DNA of 64,000 bases from Paracoccaceae bacterium (GCA_033344815.1 JAWPMR010000001.1:3024136-3088135); one strand, 5' to 3'; shown: positions 28,108-37,988, counted from the stretch's first letter. The notes: generated by a model from the letters alone, not told the origin. Translations and numbers: made by a program.

Positions 28108-28758
28108 ATGGATCACGCAAAGCCGCTTCCGGGCTATCTGGTACAGCGCTATCATGGCTGGAAAGCCACCGGGTATGCAGACAACAAAGCCTGGTATCGC
28201 CGCCTTGCCAGTGATGGCCAGCACCCGCGCGCCATGGTGATTTCCTGTTGTGACAGCCGCGTGCATGTCACCTCGATTTTCGGAGCGGATCAGGGCGAAT
28301 TTTTCATTCACCGCAACATCGCCAATCTGGTGCCGCCCTATCAGCCGGACGGGGACCATCACGGGACCTCCGCGGCCGTGGAATATGCGGTCAACATGTT
28401 GCATGTCGCGCATCTGATTGTGCTAGGGCATTCCAGTTGTGGTGGCATCAAGGGTTGCATCGACATGTGTCAGGGCCAGGCGCCTGAACTGGAAGACCCG
28501 CATAGTTTCGTGGGCCGCTGGATGGATATTCTGCGCCCCAAATACGCGCTGGTCGCGGCAGAAAACGATGCGGTTGTTCAGGCGCAACAGCTTGAAAAAC
28601 ATGCGGTCCTGACCAGTCTGGACAACCTCATGACCTTTCCGTTCATCCAGTCGCGCGTGCAGGAGGGGTTGTTGACCCTGCATGGACTCTGGACGGACAT
28701 CGGCGAGGGCGGGCTTGAGTATTTCAACAAAGACACGCAGCGGTTTCAGCCAGTTTGA
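28108..28758 (+). CDS. Beta-class carbonic anhydrase
   Basis: A 216-residue enzyme interconverting CO2 and bicarbonate. Zinc ligands are Cys47 in SCCDSRVH, His108 and Cys111 in VLGHSSCGGIK; Asp49 and Arg51 form the conserved dyad. ATG 28108 begins MDHAKPLPGYLVQRY; an upstream in-frame start at 28057 lacks support. It is followed at 57 bases by sbtA-like and sbtB-like genes on the same strand, which makes a bicarbonate-handling role likely. Confidence 0.93.
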   Translation: MDHAKPLPGYLVQRYHGWKATGYADNKAWYRRLASDGQHPRAMVISCCDSRVHVTSIFGADQGEFFIHRNIANLVPPYQPDGDHHGTSAAVEYAVNMLHVAHLIVLGHSSCGGIKGCIDMCQGQAPELEDPHSFVGRWMDILRPKYALVAAENDAVVQAQQLEKHAVLTSLDNLMTFPFIQSRVQEGLLTLHGLWTDIGEGGLEYFNKDTQRFQPV

Positions 28759-28815
28759 CCTTGCACAAATGAACAGACGTTTTTATGCGGTTTGCCAAGC
28801 TTTTGGGAGCGTCTC

Positions 28816-29793
28816 ATGGAACAGATATTAACACTGGCAGGCAACAACCTGATCTCTCCGATCATCCTGTCCTTTGCGCTGGGCGTCGCGGCCTCGCTCG
28901 CGCGCTCTGATCTGAGCGTTCCTGAAGCGGCGGCCAAAGCGCTGTCGATCTATCTGCTCTTTGCCATCGGGTTCAAGGGCGGCGTCAGCGTGTCCTCTCA
29001 TGGTATTGACGCCAAACTGGGTCTGACGCTTCTGGCCGGGATCATATTATCCGCCGCGCTGCCGCTGATTGCCTTTGCCCTGTTGCAGGTGATGACCAAA
29101 CTGTCGCGTCTGGATGCGGCGGCCGTTGCGGCGCATTATGGGTCGATTTCAATCGTGACCTTCGTGGCCGCGACCTCTGTTCTGGAAAGCAGCGGCATTT
29201 CTTCGGAGGGCTATATGGTTGCCGTGGCTGCGGCGATGGAAGCGCCCGCGATTCTCTCCGCGCTGTGGTTGATTTCGCGCGGCGGTGACAGCCGTCGTAT
29301 GGACGGTGATCTCATGCGTGAGATCCTGCTGAACGGGTCCATCGTTTTACTGGTGGGGTCGTTTTTCATCGGTTGGGCCACGGGCGAAGACGGCCTGGCA
29401 GAAATCTCAAGCTTCATCGTGGCGCCTTTCAAAGGTGTGCTCTGCCTGTTCCTGTTGGACATGGGGCTGGTGGCGGGGCGTGGATTGCGCGGCGGGAGCG
29501 GTGTGTTGCGCCCCGGCGTTCTGGCCTTTGGCATCCTGATGCCCGTGATCGGAAGCTTCTGCGGCCTTGGGGCAGGGTTGCTCCTGGGTCTCTCCACCGG
29601 GGGCGTCGCTTTGATGATGGTGCTCTCGGCCTCCGCCTCTTATATCGCCGTGCCTGCGGCCATGCGCGTGGCTCTGCCCGAAGCCAACCCCTCGATTTAC
29701 CTCACACTGTCACTTGGTGTGACATTCCCCTTCAACCTGACGCTCGGCATCCCGTTATATGTCGCGTTGGCCACAGCCCTGACAGGAGCCTGA
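28816..29793 (+). CDS. sbtA: SbtA-type sodium-dependent bicarbonate transporter
   Basis: A 325-residue inner-membrane protein with about ten hydrophobic segments and the SbtA family pattern, including ALSIYLLFAIGFKGGVSVS, HYGSISIVTFVAATSVLE, LFLLDMGLVAGRGLR and SASASYIAVPAAMRVALP. In cyanobacteria SbtA imports bicarbonate with sodium. Start ATG 28816 follows GGGAGC. The PII-like gene comes four bases after the stop, so the two are translated together. Confidence 0.9.
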   Translation: MEQILTLAGNNLISPIILSFALGVAASLARSDLSVPEAAAKALSIYLLFAIGFKGGVSVSSHGIDAKLGLTLLAGIILSAALPLIAFALLQVMTKLSRLDAAAVAAHYGSISIVTFVAATSVLESSGISSEGYMVAVAAAMEAPAILSALWLISRGGDSRRMDGDLMREILLNGSIVLLVGSFFIGWATGEDGLAEISSFIVAPFKGVLCLFLLDMGLVAGRGLRGGSGVLRPGVLAFGILMPVIGSFCGLGAGLLLGLSTGGVALMMVLSASASYIAVPAAMRVALPEANPSIYLTLSLGVTFPFNLTLGIPLYVALATALTGA

Positions 29794-29797
29794 CACC

Positions 29798-30109
29798 ATG
29801 GAAACACATCAAGCCAAAAGGGTCGAAATCACCATTGAGGCGATCATGCAGTCGCGTCTGACCGAGGCTCTTCTCAAAGCTGGCGTGACCGGATTCACCG
29901 TGCTGCCGGTTCTGGGCGGATCGGGCCGCTCCGGGGATTGGGTGCGCGCCGGCGAAATCGGGCGCGCCAGTGGTATGGTGCAGATGATTTGCATCATCCG
30001 ATCTGAAAAACTGGATGATCTTCTGGATGCCGCTTTCAGTGTCGTGGACCGTCATATCGGCGTCGTGAGCATCGTTGACTGCGAAGTCCTGCGCGCCGAG
30101 AGATTTTAA
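29798..30109 (+). CDS. sbtB: SbtB-like PII-family regulator
   Basis: A 103-residue ferredoxin-fold protein of the PII superfamily with FTVLPVLGGSGRSGDWV in the T-loop region and MIC/IIRSEKLDDLL. PII-like SbtB binds adenine nucleotides and controls SbtA in cyanobacteria; that role fits here because the gene follows sbtA by four bases. The C-terminal cysteine-containing R-loop of many cyanobacterial SbtB proteins is absent (it ends LRAERF). Confidence 0.88.
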   Translation: METHQAKRVEITIEAIMQSRLTEALLKAGVTGFTVLPVLGGSGRSGDWVRAGEIGRASGMVQMICIIRSEKLDDLLDAAFSVVDRHIGVVSIVDCEVLRAERF

Positions 30110-30145
30110 CACTTTCTAAACCATAATTCGGGAAACCTCGGCCTT

Positions 30146-30556
30146 ATGAACAGCCGTACCGTAACGATTGAATTGCCTGCCGATCTGGTGTTGGCCGTAC
30201 ATGATCTGGCAACAGAGCGTGAAGGCACCGTCGGCAAGATCGTGGAAGATCTTCTTGTGGCGCATCTTGCTACGCAAAAAGGCGTCAAAAAGAAGGCGCA
30301 AACCGCGGATGAACGGCTGGTTTTCGCCCTGCAGAAACTGTTGTTTCGGGATATGGCGGAGGCCGAAGGGTGGCATGATCTGGATGTGCGCCTGCGCCGT
30401 CACGGGTATTTCCTGAAAATCGCCTGGGGCGGCTTGTCTCTGCATACGGAAACCAGCGGGCAATGGCTGTGCAACGCGTCGGATCTGGGTTTTTCCTATG
30501 TGACCTTCCTGCGCCGTTTCGGCCCCGGTAAGCCAAAAAACCCCAGCGAAATCTGA
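30146..30556 (+). CDS. Small protein with N-terminal ribbon-helix-helix-like segment
   Basis: A 136-residue protein. Residues 1-45 (RTVTIELPADLVLAVHDLA, then TVGKIVEDLLVAHL) read like a ribbon-helix-helix DNA-binding unit. Residues 60-130 form a second compact domain (LFRDMAEAEGWHDLDVRLRR, then GYFLKIAWGGLSLHT). Its gene is 36 bases after sbtB, so it may belong to the same unit and could regulate it, but nothing proves this. Homologues seem to be common in Rhodobacterales without known function. Confidence 0.65.
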   Translation: MNSRTVTIELPADLVLAVHDLATEREGTVGKIVEDLLVAHLATQKGVKKKAQTADERLVFALQKLLFRDMAEAEGWHDLDVRLRRHGYFLKIAWGGLSLHTETSGQWLCNASDLGFSYVTFLRRFGPGKPKNPSEI

Positions 30557-30630
30557 ACCGGGCGTCATTGGCGCCAACAGTCAGAAGCGCGATAGGTCTG
30601 GACCAGAAGGCTCTGTATTTGATCAAGAAA

Positions 30631-30651
30631 CTGCGCCTTTCTCAGGCGCAG
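30631..30651 (-). terminator. Hairpin terminator after the second VPLPA gene
   Basis: An eight-pair perfect stem CTGCGCCT/AGGCGCAG with a five-base loop. Reading leftwards it is followed by TTTCTTGATC. It lies 31 bases after the stop of the minus-strand VPLPA-CTERM gene. Confidence 0.6.
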
Positions 30652-30681
30652 CTGCATAGGTTTCAATAGCGCGCGAAGACG

Positions 30682-31452
30682 TCAGGCTTGGGCGTGCGGG
30701 GCACGACGTGCTTTGCGACGCAGGAACGCCATTGCGCCCAGACCACCAAGCAAAAGCGGTAAACCTGCGGGCAGCGGCACGGGGGCCACATCCACGATCA
30801 GAGCGTCGAGAAAAAACCTTTCGTTCCCTCCGTCCACACCGCCGGGCGCGACGTCATCCCCGTGGAACAGACTGAAGCCGAATTGAGCGTCAGTAGAGAG
30901 AAATCCAACGAACACCGGATCCGTATTTTCGACGCTATTAACGTTTTGACCATCTGATGAATTCGTCAGGCCTAGAATATCGCTGAGCAAAAAGCTCTCT
31001 GTGCCAAAGCTGATGCCAATCTCTTCGAGATCGAGCCCGGCAGGGTCAGTTAGGTTGTCGTTTTGCAGCCCCACCAACCCAAAGCCAAAAATGGGGCCTG
31101 TGTTGAAAACATAGGATTCCCCGTCGCCGCTGCCCACCAGGCTTGAATCCACTTCGCCGTTGAAAAATCCGTTTCCGTCGATCCCATTGAAGCTGTCGTC
31201 ATCAAAGCCGCCAATCACGTCCACAGTTGTTTGTAATCCAACAGGATTGCGCTTGCTGTTGTCGGCGAATTCGACCCGATCTCCATTGAAGTCTTCGGTC
31301 ACGGGTGTGGCAATGGCGGCCTCAAACAGCGCCTGATCGGTAAAGACGGTCACAAGGCTGGCCGCGTGCGCAGAGAGGGCCGCAATGGAAAGCATCCCGG
31401 CTAGCCCTATTGCGCGGGATTTCGTCACCAATTTAATCGTTAACAAAGACAT
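30682..31452 (-). CDS. VPLPA-CTERM sorting-signal protein (second)
   Basis: A 256-residue exported protein. Signal peptide: about 30 residues ending LSAHA-A. The body is Asp/Gly/Asn rich (DGDGESYVFNTGPIFGFG; GVDGGNERFFLDALIVD), typical of surface proteins that may bind calcium. The C terminus is VPLPAGLPLLLGGLGAMAF followed by RRKARR, a clear VPLPA-CTERM signal. ATG 31452 is chosen after an AGGAA site; an upstream in-frame start would add 24 residues without a signal peptide at the N terminus. Confidence 0.85.
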   Translation of the reverse strand: MSLLTIKLVTKSRAIGLAGMLSIAALSAHAASLVTVFTDQALFEAAIATPVTEDFNGDRVEFADNSKRNPVGLQTTVDVIGGFDDDSFNGIDGNGFFNGEVDSSLVGSGDGESYVFNTGPIFGFGLVGLQNDNLTDPAGLDLEEIGISFGTESFLLSDILGLTNSSDGQNVNSVENTDPVFVGFLSTDAQFGFSLFHGDDVAPGGVDGGNERFFLDALIVDVAPVPLPAGLPLLLGGLGAMAFLRRKARRAPHAQA

Positions 31453-31729
31453 GATACATTTCCTGTTCGTAAAAGTTTTCGCAAATGCGGATTCACAATC
31501 GACCCCGAAGAAGTCATTCAACACGGGTCAAGAGTGCTACGTCTCAGGTGCAGCATCTATTCGGATAAATTTGAGGTAAGTTTTAAAGGATACTGCAAAC
31601 GCTCTTGCGCGATTGCGGTGATCTATGTCGATGCAACACCTCGCCGGGTTGCAGGCGAGACATCGTATGTCTTCCTTGATGGAATGGCGGATCAATCCGA
31701 CTTGCGCCGGATCGACCCTTGAAATCACG

Positions 31730-32752
31730 TCACCCCTTTTTGAGCACCCGGTTGCCCAGCAGTTCCGCGATCTGAACCGCGTTCAACGCGGCACCTTTGC
31801 GCAGGTTGTCGGACACGCACCACAGGTTCAGGCCGTTGTCGATCGTGCTGTCCTGACGGATGCGGCTGATGAAAGTGGCGAAATCGCCAACGCATTCAAC
31901 CGGAGTCACGTAGCCGCCGTCCTCGCGTTTGTCGATCACCATGACGCCCGGCGCTTCACGCAGAATCTCGCGCGCCTCGTCTTCGTCCAGGTGGTCTTCG
32001 AACTCAATGTTCACGGCTTCGGAATGCCCTACGAACACAGGCACGCGCACACAGGTTGCGGTGACCTTGATCTTTGGATCGACGATCTTTTTCGTTTCCG
32101 CGACCATCTTCCACTCTTCCTTGGTCTCACCGGAATCCATGAAGACATCGATATGCGGGATCACGTTGAACGCAATCTGCTTGGTGAACTTGCGCGCAGG
32201 CTTGTCATCCACCGGATTGTAGATGGATTTCGTCTGGTCCCAGAGCTCATCAATGCCGTCTTTGCCCGCACCGGAGACCGATTGATAGGTCGAGACCACA
32301 ACGCGCTTGATCGTGGCGCGATCATGCAGGGGCTTGAGAGCCACAACCATCTGCGCTGTGGAACAGTTCGGATTGGCGATGATGTTTTTCTTGGCATAAC
32401 CTGTGATCGCATCCGCATTCACCTCGGGCACAATCAGCGGTACATCAGGATCATAGCGGTAGAGCGACGAGTTATCGATCACAACGCAGCCGGCTTTGGC
32501 CGCCACAGGCGCATACTTCTTGGTCGCCTCAGAGCCCACCGCAAACAGCGCCATGTCCCAGCCCGTGAAGTCAAACGTGTCCAGGTCCTTCGTCTTCAGC
32601 GTCTTTTCCCCAAAGCTCACTTCCGTTCCCAGAGATTTCCGGCTGGCCAGCACGGCGATCTCGTCCACGGGGAAGTGTCGCTCAGAAAGAATGTTCAGCA
32701 TTTCGCGGCCCACATTGCCTGTGGCGCCCGCAATAACGACGCGGTAACCCAT
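31730..32752 (-). CDS. asd: Aspartate-semialdehyde dehydrogenase
   Basis: A 340-residue enzyme that makes aspartate semialdehyde from aspartyl phosphate with NADPH, feeding lysine, diaminopimelate, threonine and methionine synthesis. The nucleotide loop is GATGNVGREM (about 9-18), the catalytic cysteine is C130 in NPNCSTAQMVV, and the substrate and hinge segments (VSGAGKDGIDELWDQT, VPVFVGHSEAVN) are present. Length is standard. The gene stands alone on the minus strand. Confidence 0.95.
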   Translation of the reverse strand: MGYRVVIAGATGNVGREMLNILSERHFPVDEIAVLASRKSLGTEVSFGEKTLKTKDLDTFDFTGWDMALFAVGSEATKKYAPVAAKAGCVVIDNSSLYRYDPDVPLIVPEVNADAITGYAKKNIIANPNCSTAQMVVALKPLHDRATIKRVVVSTYQSVSGAGKDGIDELWDQTKSIYNPVDDKPARKFTKQIAFNVIPHIDVFMDSGETKEEWKMVAETKKIVDPKIKVTATCVRVPVFVGHSEAVNIEFEDHLDEDEAREILREAPGVMVIDKREDGGYVTPVECVGDFATFISRIRQDSTIDNGLNLWCVSDNLRKGAALNAVQIAELLGNRVLKKG

Positions 32753-32822
32753 CTGTTTTACTCCAATACGAAAGGGATGGTGCGCGCGTCTTATACCCGA
32801 TGCGGGTTAAGGGAAAGACCCG

Positions 32823-33599
32823 TTACGATTTCGTGTCCTGCCATTTTGCGGCCACGGATTTCGCGGAGTTGAGCAACAACGCAATGTCCATCGCCACCGC
32901 AACAAACCGTGCGCCCGCCTCAAGCGAGGCCTTAATCATTGCATCATCCGGGGTCAGGATGCCCGCCGCCTTGCCGCTGGCGTCGATTTTGCGCAGCGCG
33001 GCCATAATCGTGGCCTGCATGTCCGGGTGCATGGACTGACCCAGATAGCCGAGGCTGGCGGAAAGATCGGCGGGGCCGATGAATACGCCATCGATGCCGT
33101 CCACAGCCAGAATTTCGTCAAGGTTATCCAGCCCGGTTTTATTTTCCACCTGCACCAGCAGGCAGATTTGTTCATTGGCGGTGGGGCCGTAGTTTTCCAT
33201 CTGGCCAAAATTTGACACACGCCCCACAGCATAACCAACGCCTCGCGTGCCATTTGGCGGATAATGACAGGCGCGCACCAGCTCGCGGGCCTGATCGGCG
33301 GTTTCCACCATGGGCACCAGGACGGTTTGCAAGCCCACGTCCAGCACCTGTTTGATGATCCACGTCTCCCCCACGGGGACGCGCACGACCGGGTGGCTGT
33401 TTGAGCCTTTGAGCGCGACGACCTGATCGCGGATCGAGCGGATGTCATTGGGTGAATGTTCCCCGTCAATCAGCAACCAGTCAAAGCCCGCGCCGGAAAG
33501 GATTTCGGCGGTATAGCTTTCCGCCATGCTCATCCAGCAACCAAAGAGAGTCTCGCCCCCGAGGAGGGCTTTTTTGAAGGTATTGAGAGGCGCGGGCAT
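32823..33599 (-). CDS. HpcH/HpaI family aldolase
   Basis: A 258-residue class II aldolase like 4-hydroxy-2-oxoheptanedioate aldolase. Characteristic segments are GFDWLLIDGEHSPND (active-site region), ILAVDGIDGVFIGPADLSAS (metal-ligand Asp) and VQVENKTGLDNLDE. It cleaves a 2-keto-4-hydroxy acid to pyruvate or a related keto acid and an aldehyde. The true substrate is uncertain. ATG 33599 follows a good AAGGAA site. bluB lies upstream on the same strand. Confidence 0.88.
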   Translation of the reverse strand: MPAPLNTFKKALLGGETLFGCWMSMAESYTAEILSGAGFDWLLIDGEHSPNDIRSIRDQVVALKGSNSHPVVRVPVGETWIIKQVLDVGLQTVLVPMVETADQARELVRACHYPPNGTRGVGYAVGRVSNFGQMENYGPTANEQICLLVQVENKTGLDNLDEILAVDGIDGVFIGPADLSASLGYLGQSMHPDMQATIMAALRKIDASGKAAGILTPDDAMIKASLEAGARFVAVAMDIALLLNSAKSVAAKWQDTKS

Positions 33600-33621
33600 G
33601 GTGTGTTCCTTTTTTGAGGTC

Positions 33622-34245
33622 TTAGCGGGTTTGCCAGGGGAGGGCGGTGTTTTCCTGCCATCCCGTGCGATGCAACAGGGGGGTGTCGGAGGTGGTTTCG
33701 GGGTGGCCAAGACACAGATATCCGGTCAGCGACCAATCAGATGGGGTATCCAGAATGCGCGCCACGACCACAGGATCAAGGATGGACACCCATCCCAGCC
33801 CGATGTTTTCCGCGCGGGCGGCAAGCCACAGCGTGTGAATCGCCATCACTGTGGAATAGCTGAGCATTTCGGGCATGGTCTGGCGCCCAAGGCCTTTGCC
33901 CTCGGCCACCGCCAGATCCGTGAACACGGCCAGATGCACCGGCGCCTCGCGCAATCCCGCAAGTTTGAGGGCGAGGTAGTCGCGCCGGGCATCATCGGCG
34001 TAATTTTCGGCGGCCTGCTTGTTACAGGTCTCGAAATTGTCGGTGATAGCCGCGCGACAAGGCGCGCTGGTTACATGGATCACGCGCCAGGGCCGGGCGT
34101 TGCCCACCGACGGCGACATGTCCATCCGGGCGCGCAGCCGGTCCAGCACAGCGGCGTCAATGGGATCGGTGCGGAAATGGCGGATGTCGCGCCGCCATGT
34201 CAGCAGATCGTCCAAAGCCTCGCGATGCGCGCGGGTCAGTTCCAT
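33622..34245 (-). CDS. bluB: 5,6-Dimethylbenzimidazole synthase (BluB)
   Basis: A 207-residue nitroreductase-fold flavoenzyme that destroys FMNH2 to give the lower ligand of vitamin B12. BluB hallmarks are RRDIRHFRTDPID near the N terminus, SPSVGNARPWRVI, MPEMLSYSTVMAIHTLWLAA and GLGWVSILDP. The aldolase gene follows after 22 bases. Its presence suggests the organism makes complete cobalamin. Confidence 0.9.
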   Translation of the reverse strand: MELTRAHREALDDLLTWRRDIRHFRTDPIDAAVLDRLRARMDMSPSVGNARPWRVIHVTSAPCRAAITDNFETCNKQAAENYADDARRDYLALKLAGLREAPVHLAVFTDLAVAEGKGLGRQTMPEMLSYSTVMAIHTLWLAARAENIGLGWVSILDPVVVARILDTPSDWSLTGYLCLGHPETTSDTPLLHRTGWQENTALPWQTR

Positions 34246-34277
34246 CAGGGGCGCTTCCTTATGTGTCGCCCAGCCGC

Positions 34278-34982
34278 TTAAAGCACCTTGATCACGTCTT
34301 TATCAATGGCGAGCATATAGCCGCGCCGCGCGATGTTCTTCACCAGCAACTCCGCCACGATCTGATTGCCCAGCGTATCGCGCAAGCGTTTGATGCGCGT
34401 GGCACCCGCCGCCTCGTCACACTCAGCCGAGGCGCGCCCGGAAATCACGCCTTCGATTTCAGAGCCAGAAAGCACGTCATCATCCATGCGCGCCTCGGCC
34501 AGCACGGACATGGTTTCCATGGCCGCATCGGTCAGTTTGAAACCAAGGTTGTTGAGGTAAACGGTGTTTTCCTCGCGGCTGATCAGCAGGGAATTGACCT
34601 GAATGCCAGCGCGCTCGATCTGCGCCATGCGGCGGTTGAACCCAACCAGAAACACCAGAAAGACCAGTGCCGCGATCAGCATCGCCGTGGCAAACACCAG
34701 CAGCACGAAGATCACCAGACGATAGCTCATCAAGGTATCGGAAAAGGCGGTGCCCGATTGGGCAAGTATTTCCAGAAGTTTGATTTCGGCCTGCGCGGTG
34801 AGGTCATTGTTTTCCACAAAAAGCTGTTCCACGCGCGCGTTGAACGCATTGGCGTCGGGCAGAGCCCAGAACAACAGGGCGGCGGCCAGCACCAGAATGC
34901 CGACAATGGCCGCGATCCCAAAGGTCACGATCCGCCCACCCGAGCGGCGCATGTCAGAAGCGGAGGTAGTTTTGTCCTGCAC
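34278..34982 (-). CDS. Membrane-anchored winged-helix regulator (ToxR-like, reversed order)
   Basis: A 234-residue protein. Two membrane segments (about 18-42 and 88-115) enclose a loop of about 45 residues that should be periplasmic. A cytoplasmic linker then leads to a C-terminal domain (about 145-225) with the OmpR/PhoB winged-helix pattern: LGFKLTDAAMETMSVLAEA, GATRIKRLRDTLG and IARRGYMLAID. In ToxR or CadC the DNA-binding domain comes first; here it comes last. GTG 34982 follows an ideal AAGGAGGCAAA site, so it overlaps the small upstream gene by 29 bases. Target and signal are unknown. Confidence 0.65.
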   Translation of the reverse strand: MQDKTTSASDMRRSGGRIVTFGIAAIVGILVLAAALLFWALPDANAFNARVEQLFVENNDLTAQAEIKLLEILAQSGTAFSDTLMSYRLVIFVLLVFATAMLIAALVFLVFLVGFNRRMAQIERAGIQVNSLLISREENTVYLNNLGFKLTDAAMETMSVLAEARMDDDVLSGSEIEGVISGRASAECDEAAGATRIKRLRDTLGNQIVAELLVKNIARRGYMLAIDKDVIKVL

Positions 34983-35241
34983 TTTGCCTCCTTTCTGCCA
35001 GCCCGCTTTCATCAAAGACGGAAAGGATGTTCAGCAAGGTCCAGCCCTCTGCTGCCAAGCGGGCGGCAAGCTCATCGCGCGCCGCACCCGCCGAACATTG
35101 GGAAACCTGCGCCACGCCGTAATGCAGACGCAGGGGATTGTCTTGTTTGGCCTTGTAATCAGCATAACATCCGGCGGCATGGCCGGGCGTGGCAAGGGCA
35201 AGGGCGGCCACAAGGCTAAAGATCAAAGTGATATGTTTCAT
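34954..35241 (-). CDS. Small periplasmic protein
   Basis: A 95-residue exported protein. Signal peptide MKHITLIFSLVAALALATPG ends near HAA. The mature part has two cysteines (GCYADYK and SQCSAG), enough for one disulfide. It then carries a conserved-looking helical pair (LAARLAAEGWTLLNILSVFD). Its 3' end overlaps the membrane-anchored regulator gene by 29 bases, so the two are translationally coupled and may work together as sensor and regulator. No family is known to me. Confidence 0.75.
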   Translation of the reverse strand: MKHITLIFSLVAALALATPGHAAGCYADYKAKQDNPLRLHYGVAQVSQCSAGAARDELAARLAAEGWTLLNILSVFDESGLAERRQSAGQNYLRF

Positions 35242-35415
35242 GGCCGCAACCTGCGCGCGCCGCCGTCGATATTCAATAACAAAGCGGGATTTGCACCCGT
35301 GTTATCCGATAACATCGCGACGATATTGCCTGTCCGAGGGCAGTGCACCCAGATTGTTTGAGACAGACCCGACACACTGCCGGGCAACATAAAAACACTT
35401 TGGAAGGACCCGCCC

Positions 35416-35886
35416 ATGCACCGCAAATTCATCGCCACAATCGTCGCTGCCGCCCTCGCCGTCACCACGATCGGCAACGCCCCGGCGCGGGCAAACGACA
35501 ATGTGCTGGGGGCCTTGGCGGCGATCGCCGGGATCGCCATCGTGGGTAAAGTCATCCATGATCACAACAAGCGCAAAGACCAACGCAATACGGTCACGCG
35601 TCAGACCTACAACCCCCCGGTTCAGAGCTACAACAATCAGGTTTACAATCTCAAACCGCGTCCGCTTCCCAAACGCGCCAATCGCAAGCTGTTGCCGGGC
35701 AATTGTTTGCGCAGTGCTGACACGCGGCAGGGGCGGGTGCGGTATTTCGGACAGCGCTGCCTGCAGCAAAGCTACAAATTCGCGAACCGTTTGCCGCAAA
35801 ACTGCAAGGTGCGGGTGCGCGGTCAGGGGCGCGGATATGAGGCGCGATGCTTGCGTCAGAACGGATACCAATTGGCGCGTCGCTAA
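35416..35886 (+). CDS. Exported basic protein, function unknown
   Basis: A 156-residue protein with a signal peptide (cleavage near ARA-N, about residue 26), a hydrophobic glycine-containing stretch, ALAAIAGIAIVGKVIHDHNK, a linker rich in Asn, Gln, Tyr and Pro, and a C-terminal domain with four cysteines in CLRSAD, RCLQQS, NCKVRV and RCLRQN. It is strongly basic. It may be cell-envelope associated. The gene looks genuine but no function can be offered. Confidence 0.7.
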   Translation: MHRKFIATIVAAALAVTTIGNAPARANDNVLGALAAIAGIAIVGKVIHDHNKRKDQRNTVTRQTYNPPVQSYNNQVYNLKPRPLPKRANRKLLPGNCLRSADTRQGRVRYFGQRCLQQSYKFANRLPQNCKVRVRGQGRGYEARCLRQNGYQLARR

Positions 35887-35982
35887 GAACGTGCCGATGC
35901 AAAGCCGGTGGGGTCTCCCCTTTGTCGGCTTTGACCCTGCAAGGTTGCGTTCGGGCGCGACCTTGCATTTTAACAAGTAACG

Positions 35983-36008
35983 CGCCCCCTTCCCGGGGGC
36001 GTTTTTTG
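35983..36008 (+). terminator. Rho-independent terminator
   Basis: The hairpin CGCCCCC-TTCC-CGGGGGCG is followed by GTTTTTTG. It closes the transcript of the preceding exported-protein gene. A second hairpin with arms GCAAGGT/ACCTTGC lies just upstream, near 35939-35968. Confidence 0.85.
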
Positions 36009-36058
36009 TCTGGCGTTAGGGTCTTGCGCTTTCGCGGCGTTCGTTGGATCACACTTGG

Positions 36059-36686
36059 ATGAAACCAGATTTTGAAATGGAACAAGCGGCGATGGCCAAG
36101 GGCCTGTTGCGCGTGGCCGGCGTGGATGAGGTCGGACGCGGCCCATTGGCCGGGCCCGTGACGGCGGCGGCCGTTGTTCTGGATCCCGCGCGCATTCCTG
36201 AGGGTTTGAACGATTCAAAACAGCTCTCGATCAAAAAGCGGATATATTTGGCTGAACTGCTGGAAGACTGCGCGGAGGTTTCCGTAGCCCATGCCAGCGT
36301 GGAAGAAATCGAACAACACAACATCCTGCGCGCCAGCCACATCGCGATGCGCCGCGCGCTGGCCGGATTGGCGCACCCGCCGGATCACGTGCTGATCGAT
36401 GGGTCGATGATCCCGCATGGTTTAAATATCTCTGCGCAGCCGGTGGTCAAAGGGGACACCCGATGTTTGTCGATTTCTGCGGCGTCAATTGTCGCCAAAA
36501 TCTGCCGTGACAAGCTGATGGTGGATTTGGCGCAACAGCATCCGGGCTATGGCTGGGAGACAAACATGGGATATGGATCAAAAAGTCACATGTCTGCGCT
36601 GCAAAATCTTGGGCCAACCCCACACCATAGACGTACGTTCAAACCCGTACACAATATGTTGTATCAAGATAAAAACATAAAGTATT

Positions 36687-36688
<2 letters not shown>
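36059..36688 (+). CDS. rnhB: Ribonuclease HII
   Basis: A 209-residue enzyme that cuts RNA in RNA-DNA hybrids and removes single ribonucleotides from DNA. The active site begins with VAGVDEVGRGPLAGPVTAAA, with the paired Asp-Glu, and continues with VLIDGSMIP and ISAASIVAKICRD. ATG 36059 is taken over an upstream in-frame TTG at 36044. The stop codon overlaps the first of three GANTC sites ahead of ccrM. Confidence 0.93.
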
Positions 36689-37871
<1,183 letters not shown>

Positions 37872-37943
37872 TCCACTTTTAATTCGAACACCGCCGGTGC
37901 CTGCGGCCCCTTAAAGAGGCTGCCTGAGAAGGCACTCAACTGA

Positions 37944-37970
37944 CCCCGCCCTTCGTGGCGGGGTTTTTTT
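37944..37970 (+). terminator. Rho-independent terminator after ccrM
   Basis: The stem CCCCGCC/GGCGGGG with a short CTTCGT loop is followed by eight T residues. It separates ccrM from the TetR gene, whose likely -35 (TTGACG at 37973) begins immediately after. Confidence 0.9.
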
Positions 37971-37988
37971 TCTTGACGATTGAGATAC

